Shown here one piece after another: positions 22,256-33,380 of a stretch of 64,000 nt of DNA. The notes under the pieces are model-generated. The model had not been told where the DNA came from, searched no databases, and saw only the letters and a program-made list of their open reading frames with translations. How positions within the stretch are numbered: position 1 is the stretch's first letter; every line of letters begins with the position of its first letter. The DNA lies in assembly GCA_024803745.1 (NCBI GenBank), contig JANJXV010000154.1, positions 1,798,001-1,862,000 on the forward strand, read 5' to 3'. The stretch comes from Megascapheus bottae (Eukaryota; Chordata; Mammalia; Rodentia; Geomyidae). The position numbers were made by a program, and so were the translations under genes.

Positions 22256-22659
22256 CAAGAAATCATACCATTTTCCACACATTTGGAAATAAATCTGTTT
22301 TATCTAACGCTACTTCTTTTTTGCCAGTCCAGGGTGTGTGCCACCAAGCCAAACTACTGGCCCCCAACCTTACTATTTTTTCATCATTTAATTTTTTTAC
22401 ATAAGCATATTTCATGCTGTCTGTATTAATACCATAAACAGTATGCTTAGTGTAAAAATGTTAAAGGTAAAACATAAGAAATTAATAACTAAAATTCCTT
22501 TTATATTAGTTTTATAGCATTACTACAATTTTATGAGAAAAATTACTTAGAATGTTTATTTTAGAGTTCAAGTAATCTATTTTGATAAATATATCAACCT
22601 ACATCATTTATTTGAACACATTTTAAACTATTTTTTTCAGGAATGAAAATACATATATA

Positions 22660-22805
22660 TTTGTTGTAAATGAAATTTATGACTTGGGGGGAAGGGAAAG
22701 AGAAAACGGGGGAGGGGGTAACAGTGTTTACAAGAAATGTACTCATTACATATGTAACAGCAATCTCTTTGTATATCACCTTGAACAACAAATTTTTTGA
22801 AAAGT
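22660..22805 (+). repeat. 3' part of an unnamed interspersed repeat (L1 3'-UTR-like)
   Basis: A purine/G-rich run followed by 'aagaaatgtactcattacat' and 'atgtaacagcaatctctttg'. The same order appears in the longer copy at 28930-29350. It looks like an L1 3' UTR or a non-autonomous derivative. Family not identified. Confidence 0.45.
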
Positions 22806-22839
22806 ACAATAAGTTTAAATGTCTACTTTGGGCAGAATT

Positions 22840-23045
22840 TTTTTTTGCCAGTACTGGGCTTAGACTCAGGACCTGAGCACGATCCTTGTTTTTGTTTTTG
22901 TTTATTCTTAAGGCGCAAGTTCTATCACATGTGCCACAGCACCACTTTTATCTTTTTTTATCAATGTTGTGCTGAGGAATTGAACTTGGGTCTTCATTCA
23001 TGCTCGGCAAGAACGCTTCCACTAGGCTTAACTTATGGCCCCAGT
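22840..23045 (-). repeat. ID-dimer SINE
   Basis: Minus-strand. 'ttttttttgccagtactggg' tail complement, then 'gaacttgggtcttcattcat'. Confidence 0.8.
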
Positions 23046-23137
23046 GGGAAGGAAGTTTTCCAAAAATATGTAGGAAATATGTACACTAAGGAAAAGCCAT
23101 CAAAAATAGAAGAAAAATTATATACTTAGATAACAAC

Positions 23138-23290
23138 ATGCCAGTATTATGGCCGATCTCTGTAATTCTAGCTTCAAGAGTGGCCTATTTGGACCGGGAG
23201 TTGGCTGGCTGAAGTAAAGTGCTATCCTTGAGCAAGCCCTAGGATAGTGCTCTGGCCATGAGTTGAAGCCATAGGACATGCAAAAAATAA
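23138..23290 (+). repeat. Degraded composite SINE
   Basis: Plus-strand. A shortened left arm ('tctgtaattctagcttc') and a right arm 'ccttgagcaagcc' with A-rich tail. Confidence 0.5.
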
Positions 23291-23299
23291 TAATTTAAT

Positions 23300-23530
23300 G
23301 CCCGTGACTGGTGGCTCACTCTGGTAATCCTAGCTACCCTGGAGGATCGAGGTTCAAAGACGGCCCAGGCATAAAAATCTGTGAGAATCTTATTTCCAAA
23401 TAATCCAGAAAATTCAAAATGACAATGTGCCTCAAGTGGTAGAGCTCTTGCCTTGAGCTGAAGAGCTTAAGGTAAACATCCAGGCCCAGAGTTCAAGCTC
23501 CATGAGTGAAAAAAAGAAAAAGAAAAAGAA
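23300..23530 (+). repeat. Composite SINE
   Basis: Plus-strand. 'ctggtggctcactctggtaa', 'cttgagctgaagagctt', 'gagttcaagctcc' and an AAAAAG-type tail. Confidence 0.85.
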
Positions 23531-23542
23531 AGCCCTTATCTA

Positions 23543-23722
23543 AGGCTGGAGTGCACACTAGTGGTAGTTTGCTTGCCTAGTATGCACAAAGCCCTGTGTT
23601 CAATTACTCTGTACCACTTACACTAAAAAAAAGCTGGAAATGATCTCAGAAGGTTGGGTTCTGAGGATCACAGTTCAAAGCCAGGCCAGACACTGCCCAG
23701 GTGCACAATTAAAGTCTTACAA

Positions 23723-23725
<3 letters not shown>
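23543..23725 (+). repeat. Partial SINEs (ID-like left half, then composite left arm)
   Basis: 'gtggtagtttgcttgcctag' ID-like half, then a B1-like arm 'ctgaggatcacagttcaaag', leading into the GA repeat. Confidence 0.65.
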
Positions 23726-23796
<71 letters not shown>

Positions 23797-23918
23797 CAGA
23801 GAGAGAGAGAGACAGTGACAGAGAGAGACAGAGAGACAGAGAGACAGAGAGAGAGACAGGCAGACAGACAGAGACAGACAGACAGAGACAGACAGACAGA
23901 GAGACAGAGACAGAGACA
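23726..23918 (+). repeat. (GA)n / (GACA)n microsatellite
   Basis: Pure GA to about 23788, then GACAGA and GACA variants. The long ORFs on both strands here are composition artefacts. Confidence 0.95.
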
Positions 23919-23927
23919 TCAAACAGT

Positions 23928-24168
23928 CAGGCACTGCTGGCTGAAGCGTGTAATTCTACCTACTATGGAGGCTGAGATTGGAGGATCTTGGTTCAAAGCC
24001 CAAAGCCAGCCTGGACACATATGTTTGTGAGACTTACACCACCAATTAACTACCAGAAACCAAAAATGGAGCTGTAGAGGAAGAGCGCTAGCCTTGAGCT
24101 GAAGAGGTCAGGGACAGTCCAGGCCCAAAGTCCAAGCAACATGATGAATCAATAATAAAAAAAGAAGA
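23928..24168 (+). repeat. Composite SINE
   Basis: Plus-strand. 'ggaggctgagattggaggat', 'accaccaattaactaccag', 'ccttgagctgaagagg' and an A-rich tail. Confidence 0.82.
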
Positions 24169-24194
24169 TAGCTAATAGCAATGATGAATAATTT

Positions 24195-24472
24195 TGGGCT
24201 GGGAGTTTGGCCTAGTGGTAGAGTGCTTGCCTAGCATGCACGAAGACCTGGGTTCAATTCCTCAATATCACATTCATAGAAAAATGCTGGAAGTGGTGCT
24301 GAGGCCGAAGTGGTAGAGCCCTAGCCTTGAGAAAATATAAGGACAGTGCTCAGTCACTGAGTTCAAGCCCAGGACTGGCCAAATCAAAAGTAGTAGAGCA
24401 CTGGCATTGAACTGAAGATCTGAGGAACAGCCCAGGCACAGAGTTCAAGCACCGCAAACAACAACAACAAAA
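24195..24472 (+). repeat. ID-dimer SINE followed by a partial right arm
   Basis: 'gggctgggagtttggcctag' to 'cccaggactggcc' is a near-consensus copy. It is followed by an extra ID-like half ending with a CAACAACAA tail. Confidence 0.87.
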
Positions 24473-24827
24473 TCTATGAAATGGCAGTGGTGGTTTTAAG
24501 CTAAGCAAACATAGAGTAGAAATTGGTAAAATACATATTTGTGTGTAAGCAAAATAGCCAGACTTATGCATTAGAACAGGATAGCAACTTGAAAAAAAAA
24601 TTTGTTTTCCATCTCACTAGGTCCTGTCTCTTAATTTATTCAAGTAAGTAAAATGCTGGGTTTTATAATCATTGCTCTGAATATTAGAAAATCATAATAT
24701 CTCTCATTAACCAACAAAGACCAGGAACTGGGGCTTCATTGAAATGGCAGAGTTTCAGGCAAGAGAAGAAAAAATTGAAGTAAGAACTTGAAGTTCTTGA
24801 TCCAGAACCTGCATAGTAACAGAGCAG

Positions 24828-25055
24828 CAGCCTGGTGATGGTACCTCACACCTATAATCTTAGCTACTCAGGAGGCTAAGATCTGAGAATCAAAGTTTAA
24901 AGCCAGCCAAAGTACCCAGTTAACTGCCAGAAAAACCAGAAGTGGCACTGTGGCTCACAGATTAAAGCACTAGCCTTGAGCTGAAGAGCTCAGGGACAGT
25001 GCCCAGGCCCAGAGTTCAAGCCCCACAATTGACAAAAATCAAACAAGCAAACAAA
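24828..25055 (+). repeat. Composite SINE
   Basis: Plus-strand. 'tagctactcaggaggctaag', 'ggcactgtggctcacagatt' and 'gagttcaagccccac'. Confidence 0.85.
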
Positions 25056-25257
25056 ACTCACAAAGAAGCCTGCAGACCACAGTGGTTCTGCTGAGTCTCT
25101 TCTCTATGGCGATCAGGAAACATTTCACTTTTTCTGTCTCTTCCCATCTCAACATTCATACTAAAATAAGACTGTGTTGAAAGTTTCAATTTATAAAAAT
25201 GTTTTCATGAAGCACCCTGAAATATTCATCGCTTATATCTCAGTTGAAGATAGTTGA

Positions 25258-25345
25258 TTTTGGGCTACATTGGTAGAGTGCTAGCCTTGAGTAGAAAAGG
25301 TCAGGGATAGAGCTGAAGCACTCAGTTGAAGGCCCAGTGCCAACA
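25258..25345 (+). repeat. Partial SINE right half
   Basis: 'ttggtagagtgctagccttg' with a damaged distal part. Confidence 0.6.
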
Positions 25346-25449
25346 CACAAAAGAAATTATGCACTTTATACATATTTTCTAATTTCTTAATGAATTTTTC
25401 AGTCTGTATAAATATAGGGTACATTCCTTGTTACTTAAGTAAGATTGCT

Positions 25450-25785
25450 CTTTTTTTTCTTTTTGCCAGTCCTACGGCTTGGACTCAGGGCCTAGACATT
25501 TTCATTGGACTCGCTTGCCCAAGGTGAGTGCTCTGCCTCTTGAAACACAGCGCCACTTCTAGCTTTTTTCTGAATATGCGGTACCGGTGAATAGAACCTA
25601 GGTCTTCATGCATTCTAGGTGAGCACTCTACCATTAGGCTACATTCCCAGGCAGTGAGATTCCTCTTACAGTCATTGTATGTTCAGAGTTTGATCTCACA
25701 CACTGTAGGGCCCTGGTTGGCTTTGACCTGTGATCCTAAGCCCTGAGCCTCCTAAGTAGCTGAAATTAAGTTGTGAGCCAGCATG
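25450..25785 (-). repeat. ID-dimer SINE plus composite left arm
   Basis: Minus-strand. A near-complete ID-dimer at 25450-25652, then the complement of a B1-like left arm ('ctgagcctcctaagtagctg') at about 25695-25785. Confidence 0.75.
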
Positions 25786-25849
25786 ATGGCTTCCATTCTT
25801 TTTTCTACAAAAATATATGTAGTTATCTAAAATATATCTATAGCTGAAA

Positions 25850-26948
25850 AAAATGAATCTCTCCCAAACAAATCTTCAAAGAAACAACCATCCTATTAAA
25901 AGGTGGGCTAAAGACTTAAAAGAGTATTCTCTGAAGAAAAAATTAAAATGGGCTTTAGACACATGAAGAAATGCTCCATATCTCTAGCAATAAGGGAAAT
26001 GAAAATCAAAACAACTTTGAGATTCCACCTGACTCCAGTCAGAATGGCCATTATCAAAAAATCTAATAAGAGATACTGGTGGGGAAGTGACCAGGTGGGA
26101 TCACACCTACACTGTTGGTGTGAGTGTAAACTCGTTCAACCACTAGGGAAAGCAGTGTGGTGGTTCCTCAAAGACTGAACATAGAGCTCCCCTATGATCC
26201 AGCAAATCCACTACTTGGCATCTACCCAATTGTCCAGAAAAAAGGACATACTAAAGCCACTACCACAATGATGCTCATTGCAGCACTATTTACCATAGCA
26301 AAGCTATGAAACCAACCCAGATGCCACTCAGTAGATGACTGAATCAAGAAGATGTGGTACTTATACACAATGGAATGCTATGCTGCCATCAGAAGGAATG
26401 ACATCGCCCCATTTGTAAGGAAATGGAAAGACTTGGAAAAATTCATATTAAGTGAAGCAGCCAGACCCAAAGAAACATAAGCTCAATGGTTTCCCTCATT
26501 TGTAATAATTAGTTCACATCTAGGACTCTCCTAGCAGAGGATTACAATAACTCAAAAACCTAGGTATATAAGGTCATATAGGATGAGACTAAATGAAAGG
26601 ATCTCTAGGATATGGGAACAAGAGCTATATCTTGTGTCATCGTTGCTCTTAATCTTGTGTGATTTTTGTCCTTAATCTACTATGTTATTTCTCATCTCTT
26701 ATTTTGCCCTTTGGTTAATGTCCGATTGTTACTGTATCTGATTTTTCCCTGGCATATTGTATATATGTTTATTTGTTTATGTCAAATAGGAAAGGGAAGG
26801 GGGGAAACAAGATGATTGGGAAGGGGAGGGGAGAGGGAACTGGGGACAAAAACATGTGGAGTGGAATAAATGTGTGAGAAGTAATGCAGTCCACTACCTG
26901 TAAATGTAATCGTAACCCCTCTATACATTACCCTGAAAATAAAAAAGA
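25850..26948 (+). mobile_element. 5'-truncated L1, 3' end (first of three)
   Basis: ORF2 C-terminus from about 25850 (HMKKCSISLAIREMKIKTTL, then [13 protein letters not shown]), ORF2 end near 26510 and a 3' UTR with purine-rich tract at 26790-26830. It ends at AATAAA (26938-26943). It is a different, older subfamily from the array L1: the wording matches but with many substitutions. Confidence 0.92.
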
Positions 26949-27026
26949 GACTATAAAAATATCTGTAGAAAATGAGGTTGGATGATGGAAACAACCAGAT
27001 GCCCTACTACAAAAAATGTGATACAC

Positions 27027-27067
<41 letters not shown>

Positions 27068-27640
27068 CACACACACACAATGGAATGATATATAGCCAAC
27101 CGACAAGATAAAATAATGGCATTCTCGGGGAAGTGGATGAAAAGGAAAAAAATCATATTAACTGAAGTAAGCCAAACTCAAAGGAACATAGGCCCAAGAG
27201 TCTCCCTCATTTGTCAAATTCAGTAGAAACCTTGGGCTCTGCTACCAGAGATTTACAATAGAACAAAATCTAGAGACATCGTGACAAATAGTATGACACT
27301 AAATGTAAGGACCTCCAAGATAAAGAAACAAAACTCATATAATGAGTGATTGTTGTCCTTAATGAACTATGTGATCTCTTATCTCTTTTGCTATCCCTTG
27401 GTTATATCATATTGTTACAATATTTCACCTTCTTTTCTGATATATTTCATATGTGCTTAATTGGTTATTTGAAATTGGATAGGGAAGGGGGGAAATGAAC
27501 ATGAGTGGAGGTAGGGGAAGGGAAATGGGGACCATATCATTACATGGGGTATCAAAGTTTGAGAAGAAATGCACCTTCTATCTGGTGAATATAATGTAAC
27601 CCTTCTATAAATTACAATAAATATAAATACATAAAAAGAA
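26949..27640 (+). mobile_element. 5'-truncated L1, 3' end (second)
   Basis: Starts with the last part of ORF2 ('caaccagatgccctact'), carries a CA microsatellite, then 'ctgaagtaagccaaactcaa' and a 3' UTR ending in an A-rich 'aaatataaatacataaaaag' tail. Confidence 0.88.
27022..27080 (+). repeat. (CA)n microsatellite within L1
   Basis: 'cacacacacacacacac' runs replacing the usual coding text of the L1. Confidence 0.92.
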
Positions 27641-27654
27641 GATCTGCACAGAAA

Positions 27655-27960
27655 AAAATAATAATGGCATTTTTGGGGTAGTGGATGAAATTAGAGTGAA
27701 TCCTGTTGAGTGAGATAAGTCAAGACCAAGGAACAAAAGGTACATGATATCCTTAATATATGGATAGTAGTTTCAAACGGTAGTAGAGCGATGATTGAAT
27801 AGTTGATACCCAAAGTTCTGGACATAATTTTGGAGATATAAACATAACTACATAGACATAAAAATCTAGGATAGACTATACACTCTATAGACATGTGTTT
27901 TATTATAGATTAATCTGTATCCATGACATACAAAGACTCAGCTTAATTTTTACTGTATTC
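27655..27960 (+). mobile_element. L1 3' end (third, oldest)
   Basis: 'ggtagtggatgaaattagag', then 'gagtgagataagtcaagacc' resemble the final ORF2 codons and start of the 3' UTR of an older L1. The end is not sharply defined. Confidence 0.55.
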
Positions 27961-28454
27961 TAAAATCTATGTGCCAGTGATTGTATAGCGATTCCCTTCT
28001 TGAATTCTTGTTGGTTAAACATGACATTTGAAATATGATGTAAAATTCAATGTTAATAATTTTTTTTAAAAAGAGGCTAGAGGTAAATACCACTAATGTA
28101 CTTGCTCTAAGTGGTACAGAAATTTTCTTAATGAATCAAGGGTTTTTATTACATCTTTATGCAATTATTTTAGTTCTGAGTGTTCTACACTCAATGATAC
28201 TTCTGGAAAGATGATATAGCTGACTGTGTAGATGGTATGAAGACATACTGGCCTAAACGTAGAATAAAGCATTGGTAAGTGGCTGTTAGCTGTCCAGATT
28301 CTACTGGAATATGTGGAATGAATTTATTAAGCACAATGCAGGCTCTTAGTCAGATCAGGATCAAGATTATGTGGTTCCATCAGATGAATGAGGAAAGATC
28401 AGAAAAATCTACTAAGATATCCAGATATACTTTTGAAACTAAGGTATCTGTACT
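27961..28454. other. Unassigned AT-rich sequence
   Basis: No gene or repeat recognised. Confidence 0.4.
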
Positions 28455-28698
28455 CCTTTTTTTTTCTTTCTTGGTGGGGAGCTTGAACTTTGGACCTGGG
28501 CAAGGTCTCTTAGTTCTTTTGCCTCAAGGCTAATGCTGTACCAGTTTTAGCCACAACTCCACTTAGTTTTTGGGTGGATAAGTGGAGAGTAGAATCTTAC
28601 AGTTTTTTTTTGTTTTCATTTTTTTTGCTTGGAAAGGCTTTGAATCACCTTCTCCCTGGCTAGTAGAATGACAATTATGACCCTCCAGCGCCTGGCTA
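28455..28698 (-). repeat. Composite SINE
   Basis: Minus-strand. T-run at 28459-28467, right-arm complement 'gaactttggacctgggcaag', left-arm remnants to 28698. Confidence 0.65.
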
Positions 28699-28831
28699 GT
28701 GATTTTTTGAAAACTGGACTTTATTCCAAATCACATAACTGGTTCCTAGCAAAGTTTTGAAGCCTGACTTAAATGTGACAGATTTTTGTCACTTGGAGAC
28801 ACTCTGTGCTGAACGTAAGAAATCTACCAGC

Positions 28832-28925
28832 TGAGTCACAGTGGCAATTCCAGTTTTTTGTTTATGTGGTGCTGAGGAATGGAATCCAGGGTTTCATACA
28901 TGCTAGGCAAGCTTCATTTTCAGCC
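28832..28925 (-). repeat. Partial ID-like SINE half
   Basis: Minus-strand. 'atgtggtgctgaggaatgga' and 'catgctaggcaagc'. Confidence 0.65.
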
Positions 28926-28929
28926 CAAG

Positions 28930-29350
28930 GTTTATGTTTTGTTTTTTCAGTGTTGTTGATTCTAAGGTACTGTATGATGTTCTTTCATTTTCTTTGCTTT
29001 TTACCTCTTTTCTTCTTTTTCCCTTTAGTTTTATTCTCTGTAGTCACTGTGTTGAATTCGGGTACCCTGTGTCTTGTACATAGGTTTATGTGATTTGGGG
29101 AACGGAGAGGGTATAATAAAATGGTAAAAAAAAATACAAAGGAAAAAGGGTGAACCAATTGAACAGTGATACTTGGAAGACACTAAACGGAAATGAACTG
29201 AACAATCTGGGTGGAGAGGGGGCTGAGGGTAGGAAAACAGAGAAAAAGGAGGGAGGGGATAACAATTTTCTTAAGAAATATGTTCATTACTTATGTAACC
29301 GTATGCCAACTATATATTGACTTAACAAAATAAATTAACTTAAAAAATAA
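28930..29350 (+). repeat. Unnamed interspersed repeat (L1 3'-UTR-like), longer copy
   Basis: A T-rich stretch, then 'tgaaccaattgaacagtgat', a purine-rich tract at about 29210-29265, 'aagaaatatgttcattactt' and a terminal 'aaaataaattaactt'. Shares its 3' half with 22660-22805. I cannot name the family. Confidence 0.45.
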
Positions 29351-29351
29351 T

Positions 29352-29585
29352 TTAGCCGGGTATGGTGGCTCACACTTGTAAATGTAGCTACTCAAGAGGC
29401 TGGGATCCAAGGATAGCAGTTCAAAGTCAGCCTGGGCACTGAAGTCCATGTGACTCTTATCTCCAATTAACCACCAGAAACCCAGAAGTGGCCCTATGGC
29501 TCAAGGGATAGGGCAGTAGTCTTGAGCTGAAAAGCTCAGTGACAAGACCCAGGTGCAGAATTGCAGTCCCATGACTTGAATGATG
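29352..29585 (+). repeat. Composite SINE
   Basis: Plus-strand. 'gggtatggtggctcacactt', 'cttatctccaattaaccacc' and 'cttgagctgaaaagctc'. Confidence 0.87.
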
Positions 29586-29589
29586 AATG

Positions 29590-29812
29590 ATACTAGCCAG
29601 GCTCTGTGCGCTCACACTTGGAATCCTATCTACACAGAATCAGGTTTGAATCCAGCCCAAACAAATTGCATGATATTCTGATTTACAGTTCATTACCAAA
29701 AATCTGGAAGTGGAGCTGTGGATAAAGTGGTAGAACACTAGCCTGAAGCAAAAAAAAACTTTTAAGGACAGTTCCCAGGCCCTGGGTTCAAGTCCCAGGA
29801 CTTGCATAAAAC
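29590..29812 (+). repeat. Composite SINE
   Basis: Plus-strand. 'actagccaggctctgtgcgc' left arm, 'ggaagtggagctgtgg', then 'gttcaagtcccagga'. Confidence 0.8.
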
Positions 29813-30509
29813 AACAAAATGTGACGCTGAGTCCTCCATCATTTGGTGTTATAGTTCAATATTCTTGATATGCGTCTTAGAAATTAAGTCCCTAGCAAAT
29901 ACTCTCCCCTGAAATTCTGCTTCATAGCTGATTCATAGAATTTCAGCATCATTACTATCACCTACCAGTTAGCATAGCAGTCTACTACTGAAAATTTGAA
30001 GAAAACTTTTGAGTAATCCTAATAAATCTGTGTATCATCTGCACACACATCAAATCAGCAGGAGCTATGTTCTACTATTATATAAATGTATTTAATCCCT
30101 TCTTGACTTAATGAGCCTTAAAGAGTAAAGCATATGAAGTAGTTATGAAACTAACAGTCACCATTCTTCTACCTAATATTGTAATATAAGTTTATGAATG
30201 CAAGGACTATTCTGAAGTGTGCAGAAGATAGCTTCTAATTATAATATTCTCATGAAGTATAGTTTTTAAGAAACATGTTGTTTGCTTTGGGAAAGCAAAG
30301 GCAAGGAAAAATGATATAAGTAAGTTCCCTATTTATCAGAAGGAAAATACTATTGGGTTTAGATCAACTTTCATTCATTCCGTGCTGATGAAACAAATAT
30401 TTGCAATTCCTGAGGCCAATCACTTCATTGTGATGCACAATCAGCCAGCTTAGATCAATCTTCCAAAAAAGGAAAGGAACAAATGAGAAGCAATTAAGGT
30501 TTCCAAAAT
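29813..30509. other. Unassigned AT-rich sequence
   Basis: No gene, RNA or repeat I can name. Confidence 0.4.
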
Positions 30510-30580
30510 GAACCAGGTGGTGGTGGCAGCTCACACTTGTAATTCTATCTACTCAAGGCCTGAAATCCAAGGATCTGGAT
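30510..30580 (+). repeat. Partial SINE left arm
   Basis: 'gtggcagctcacacttgtaa' followed by 'ctactcaaggcctgaaatcc'. Confidence 0.6.
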
Positions 30581-30911
30581 TATGTCTGTCTGGGATGAAG
30601 ATATTACTGTCTGTAACATCATCTCTGTTATCACAGCCCAGCTGATACACTCTGCCCAACAGGTTCCAAACACCAAAGTCCATCTCCTATCTGAAATACT
30701 AACAAACGTACTCACATATTATTTCCTCTTTGGGAGATAGTTGAAACATGTACCAGAAACATTTCCCTGGCTTCAGAGTGGAAGTGGAAATATATACTCA
30801 CTAGAATCCCATCTAGTAAATTACAGTCAATCATCGTTCCTCACATCTTGTTAGTTAAATTGAACAATGAGTGTTTGGATCAGAAGCAATGTGTATGAGC
30901 ATACATGTTGT
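30581..30911. other. Unassigned sequence
   Basis: Nothing recognised. Confidence 0.4.
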
Positions 30912-31050
30912 AAAAGTACTGTAATCCTAGCTACTCAAGATAAGCTGAGAACTGAGGATTCCAGTTCAAAATCAGCCATGCAATCCATTCCATAAGATTT
31001 TTACCTCTAATTAACCAGCAAAAAACAGAGCGTTGAATTGTGCTTAAAAT
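30912..31050 (+). repeat. Partial composite SINE left arm
   Basis: 'ctgtaatcctagctactcaa' to 'tctaattaaccagc'. It is the last feature before the array begins. Confidence 0.7.
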
Positions 31051-31094
31051 GCCACAGCCCAAAGCTTTCATTAAAGTACTAGGGGGTAGCATTC

Positions 31095-33380
31095 AGGATG
31101 CCCACTCCCTCCACTCCTTTTTAACATAGTACTAGAATTCCTAGGCAGTGCAATAAGGCAAGAAGCACGCATAAAGGGGATCCAAGTAGGGAAAGAGGAA
31201 ATAAAACTATCCCTCTTTGCCGATGACATGATTCTGTATTTAAAGAATCCTATAGACTCTACTCCCAAGCTCCTTGAGCTGATTCAAAGATTTGGAAGGG
31301 TAACAGGCCATAAAATGAACCCTCACAAATCAACTACCTTACTTTATGCCAACACTGAGAGGTACGAGGCAATAATCAGGAAAGAAATTCCTTTCACAGT
31401 AGCCTCAAAGAAAATAAAGTACCTAGCAATTAGCTTAACTAAGAATGTAAAGGACCGTTTAGATGAAAACTTTAAAACCCTAAAAAAGGAAATAAAAGCA
31501 GAACTAAGGAAAGGGAAAAACCTCCCATGCTCCTGGATTAGAAGAAGCAACATTGTGAAAATGACAATCTTGCCAAGGGCTATCTACAAATTCAATGTAA
31601 TACCCATCAACATCCCAATGTCATTCTTTAAAGAAATAGAAGAGGCAATTCAAACTTTCATATGTAATAATAAAAGACCCCGTATAGCAAAAATACTTCT
31701 TACCAGAAAGAACAGCGCTGGAGGAATTTCAATTCCAAACTTAAGACTCTATTACAGAGCTATAATTCTCAAAACAGCTTGGTACTGGCACAAGAACAGG
31801 CCTGAAGTCCATTGCAGTAGAACTGCGGACCCAGATATTAAACCACAGACCTATGGCCACATAATCTTTGACCAGGGAGCCAAAAAATAGAATGAAAGAA
31901 AGATAGCCTCTTCAACAAGTTGTGCTGGCAGAACTGGTTAAACACCTGCAGAAAAATAAGTTGGATCCTTCTTTGTCCCCTTGCACTAGAATTAACTCCA
32001 AATGGATCAAAGACGTGGAGGTAAAAGCTGACACACTGAAAAGTTTACAGGAAGGAATAGGAGATACACTAGGCCTCCTTGGCACAGGTCGAAACTTTCT
32101 TAATAAGGACCAAGAATCACAACAAATCAGAGAAAGGCTGGATAAGTGGGACTGCATTAAACTGCAGAGCTTTTGTATGGCAACGGATATAGCTAGTAAA
32201 CTAATCAGGAAGCCTACAGAGTGGGAGAAGATCTTCACCACCCAAACAACGGAACAAGGCCTCATATCTAAAATATATCAACAACTCAAAAAATTGAATC
32301 ACTCCAAAACTAACCTCCAAAGTAACACCCATCCCATTACAAAATGGGCCAAAGACTTAAAGAGAGTCTTCTCTGAAGAAGAAACAAAAATGGCCTATAG
32401 ACACATGAAGAAATGCTCAACATCTCTGGTCATAAAAGAAATGCAAATCAAAACAAGTCTAAGATTCCACCTAACTCCAGTTAGAATGGCCAGGATCAGG
32501 AAAACGAATGACAACAGATGCTGGAGGGGATGTGGTCAGGAGGGATCACTACTACACTGTTGGTGGAAGTGCAAACTCGTTCAACCACTATGGAAAGCAG
32601 TGCGGCAGTGCCTCAAAACGCTAAACATACAACTACCCTATGACCCAGCAATTCCAGTACTTGGCATTTACCCAACAATCCAGAAACAAGGGCCTACTAA
32701 TCCCACTAGCACAACAATGTTCATTGCAGCACTATTCACCATAGCATAGATATGGAACCAACCCAGATGTCCCTCAGTTGATGAGTGGATCAACAAGTTG
32801 TGGTATTTGTACACAATGGAATTCTACGCTGCTGTCAGAAAGAATGACATCGCCCCATTTGTTAGGAAATGGAAAGACTTAGAACAAATCATATTAAGTG
32901 AAGTAAGCCAGACTCAAAGGAACTTAGGCTCAGTGGTTTCCCTCATTCGTCATAATCAGTAGAAACCTTGGGCTCTACTTGCAGAGATTGGCAAGAGAGC
33001 AAAAGGCCATATATAAGACCATATAATGTGAAGCTAATTGAAAGGACCTCCAGGATATTGACACAAAAGCCATATAATGAATGATTGTTGTCCTTAATGT
33101 ACTATGTTGTCTCTCATCTCGCTTGCTGTCCCTTGGTTATCACATATTGTTATAGTATCTCACTTTGTTATCTGATATATTGAATTTATTTGTATTTGGA
33201 TATTTGAAATTTGATAGGGAAGGGGGGAAAACCAAGACGGGTGGGGGGTGTGGGGTTGGAGGGAAATGGGTACCAAGACATGTGAAAGGGTATCAATGTA
33301 TGTGAATTAATGCACCTTCTATCTGGCAAATATCATCTAACCCTTTTACTAATTACAATAAAAAAATGAAAAAAAGGAAA
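31095..33380 (+). mobile_element. Array unit 0 (partial): L1 from RT domain to A-tail
   Basis: Begins abruptly at the RT motif region (GCPL..LLFN), without the rest of ORF2. The active-site text [12 protein letters not shown] is intact in a 220-codon open stretch. ORF2 continues through [19 protein letters not shown] and the Cys-rich C-terminus to a stop at 32962, broken by a TAG at about 31888 and by indels. The 3' UTR has the G-rich tract at 33221-33262, and the A-rich tail joins the unit 1 spacer at 33381. It is somewhat more diverged from units 1-4 than they are from each other. Confidence 0.93.

Noticed and set aside
23640..24030. Open frames rich in Arg/Glu or Ser/Leu
   Set aside because: They arise from the (GA)n and (GACA)n microsatellite and are not coding.
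26928..27122. Cys/Val-rich minus-strand frame
   Set aside because: Antisense reading of the (CA)n microsatellite in an L1 3' end.
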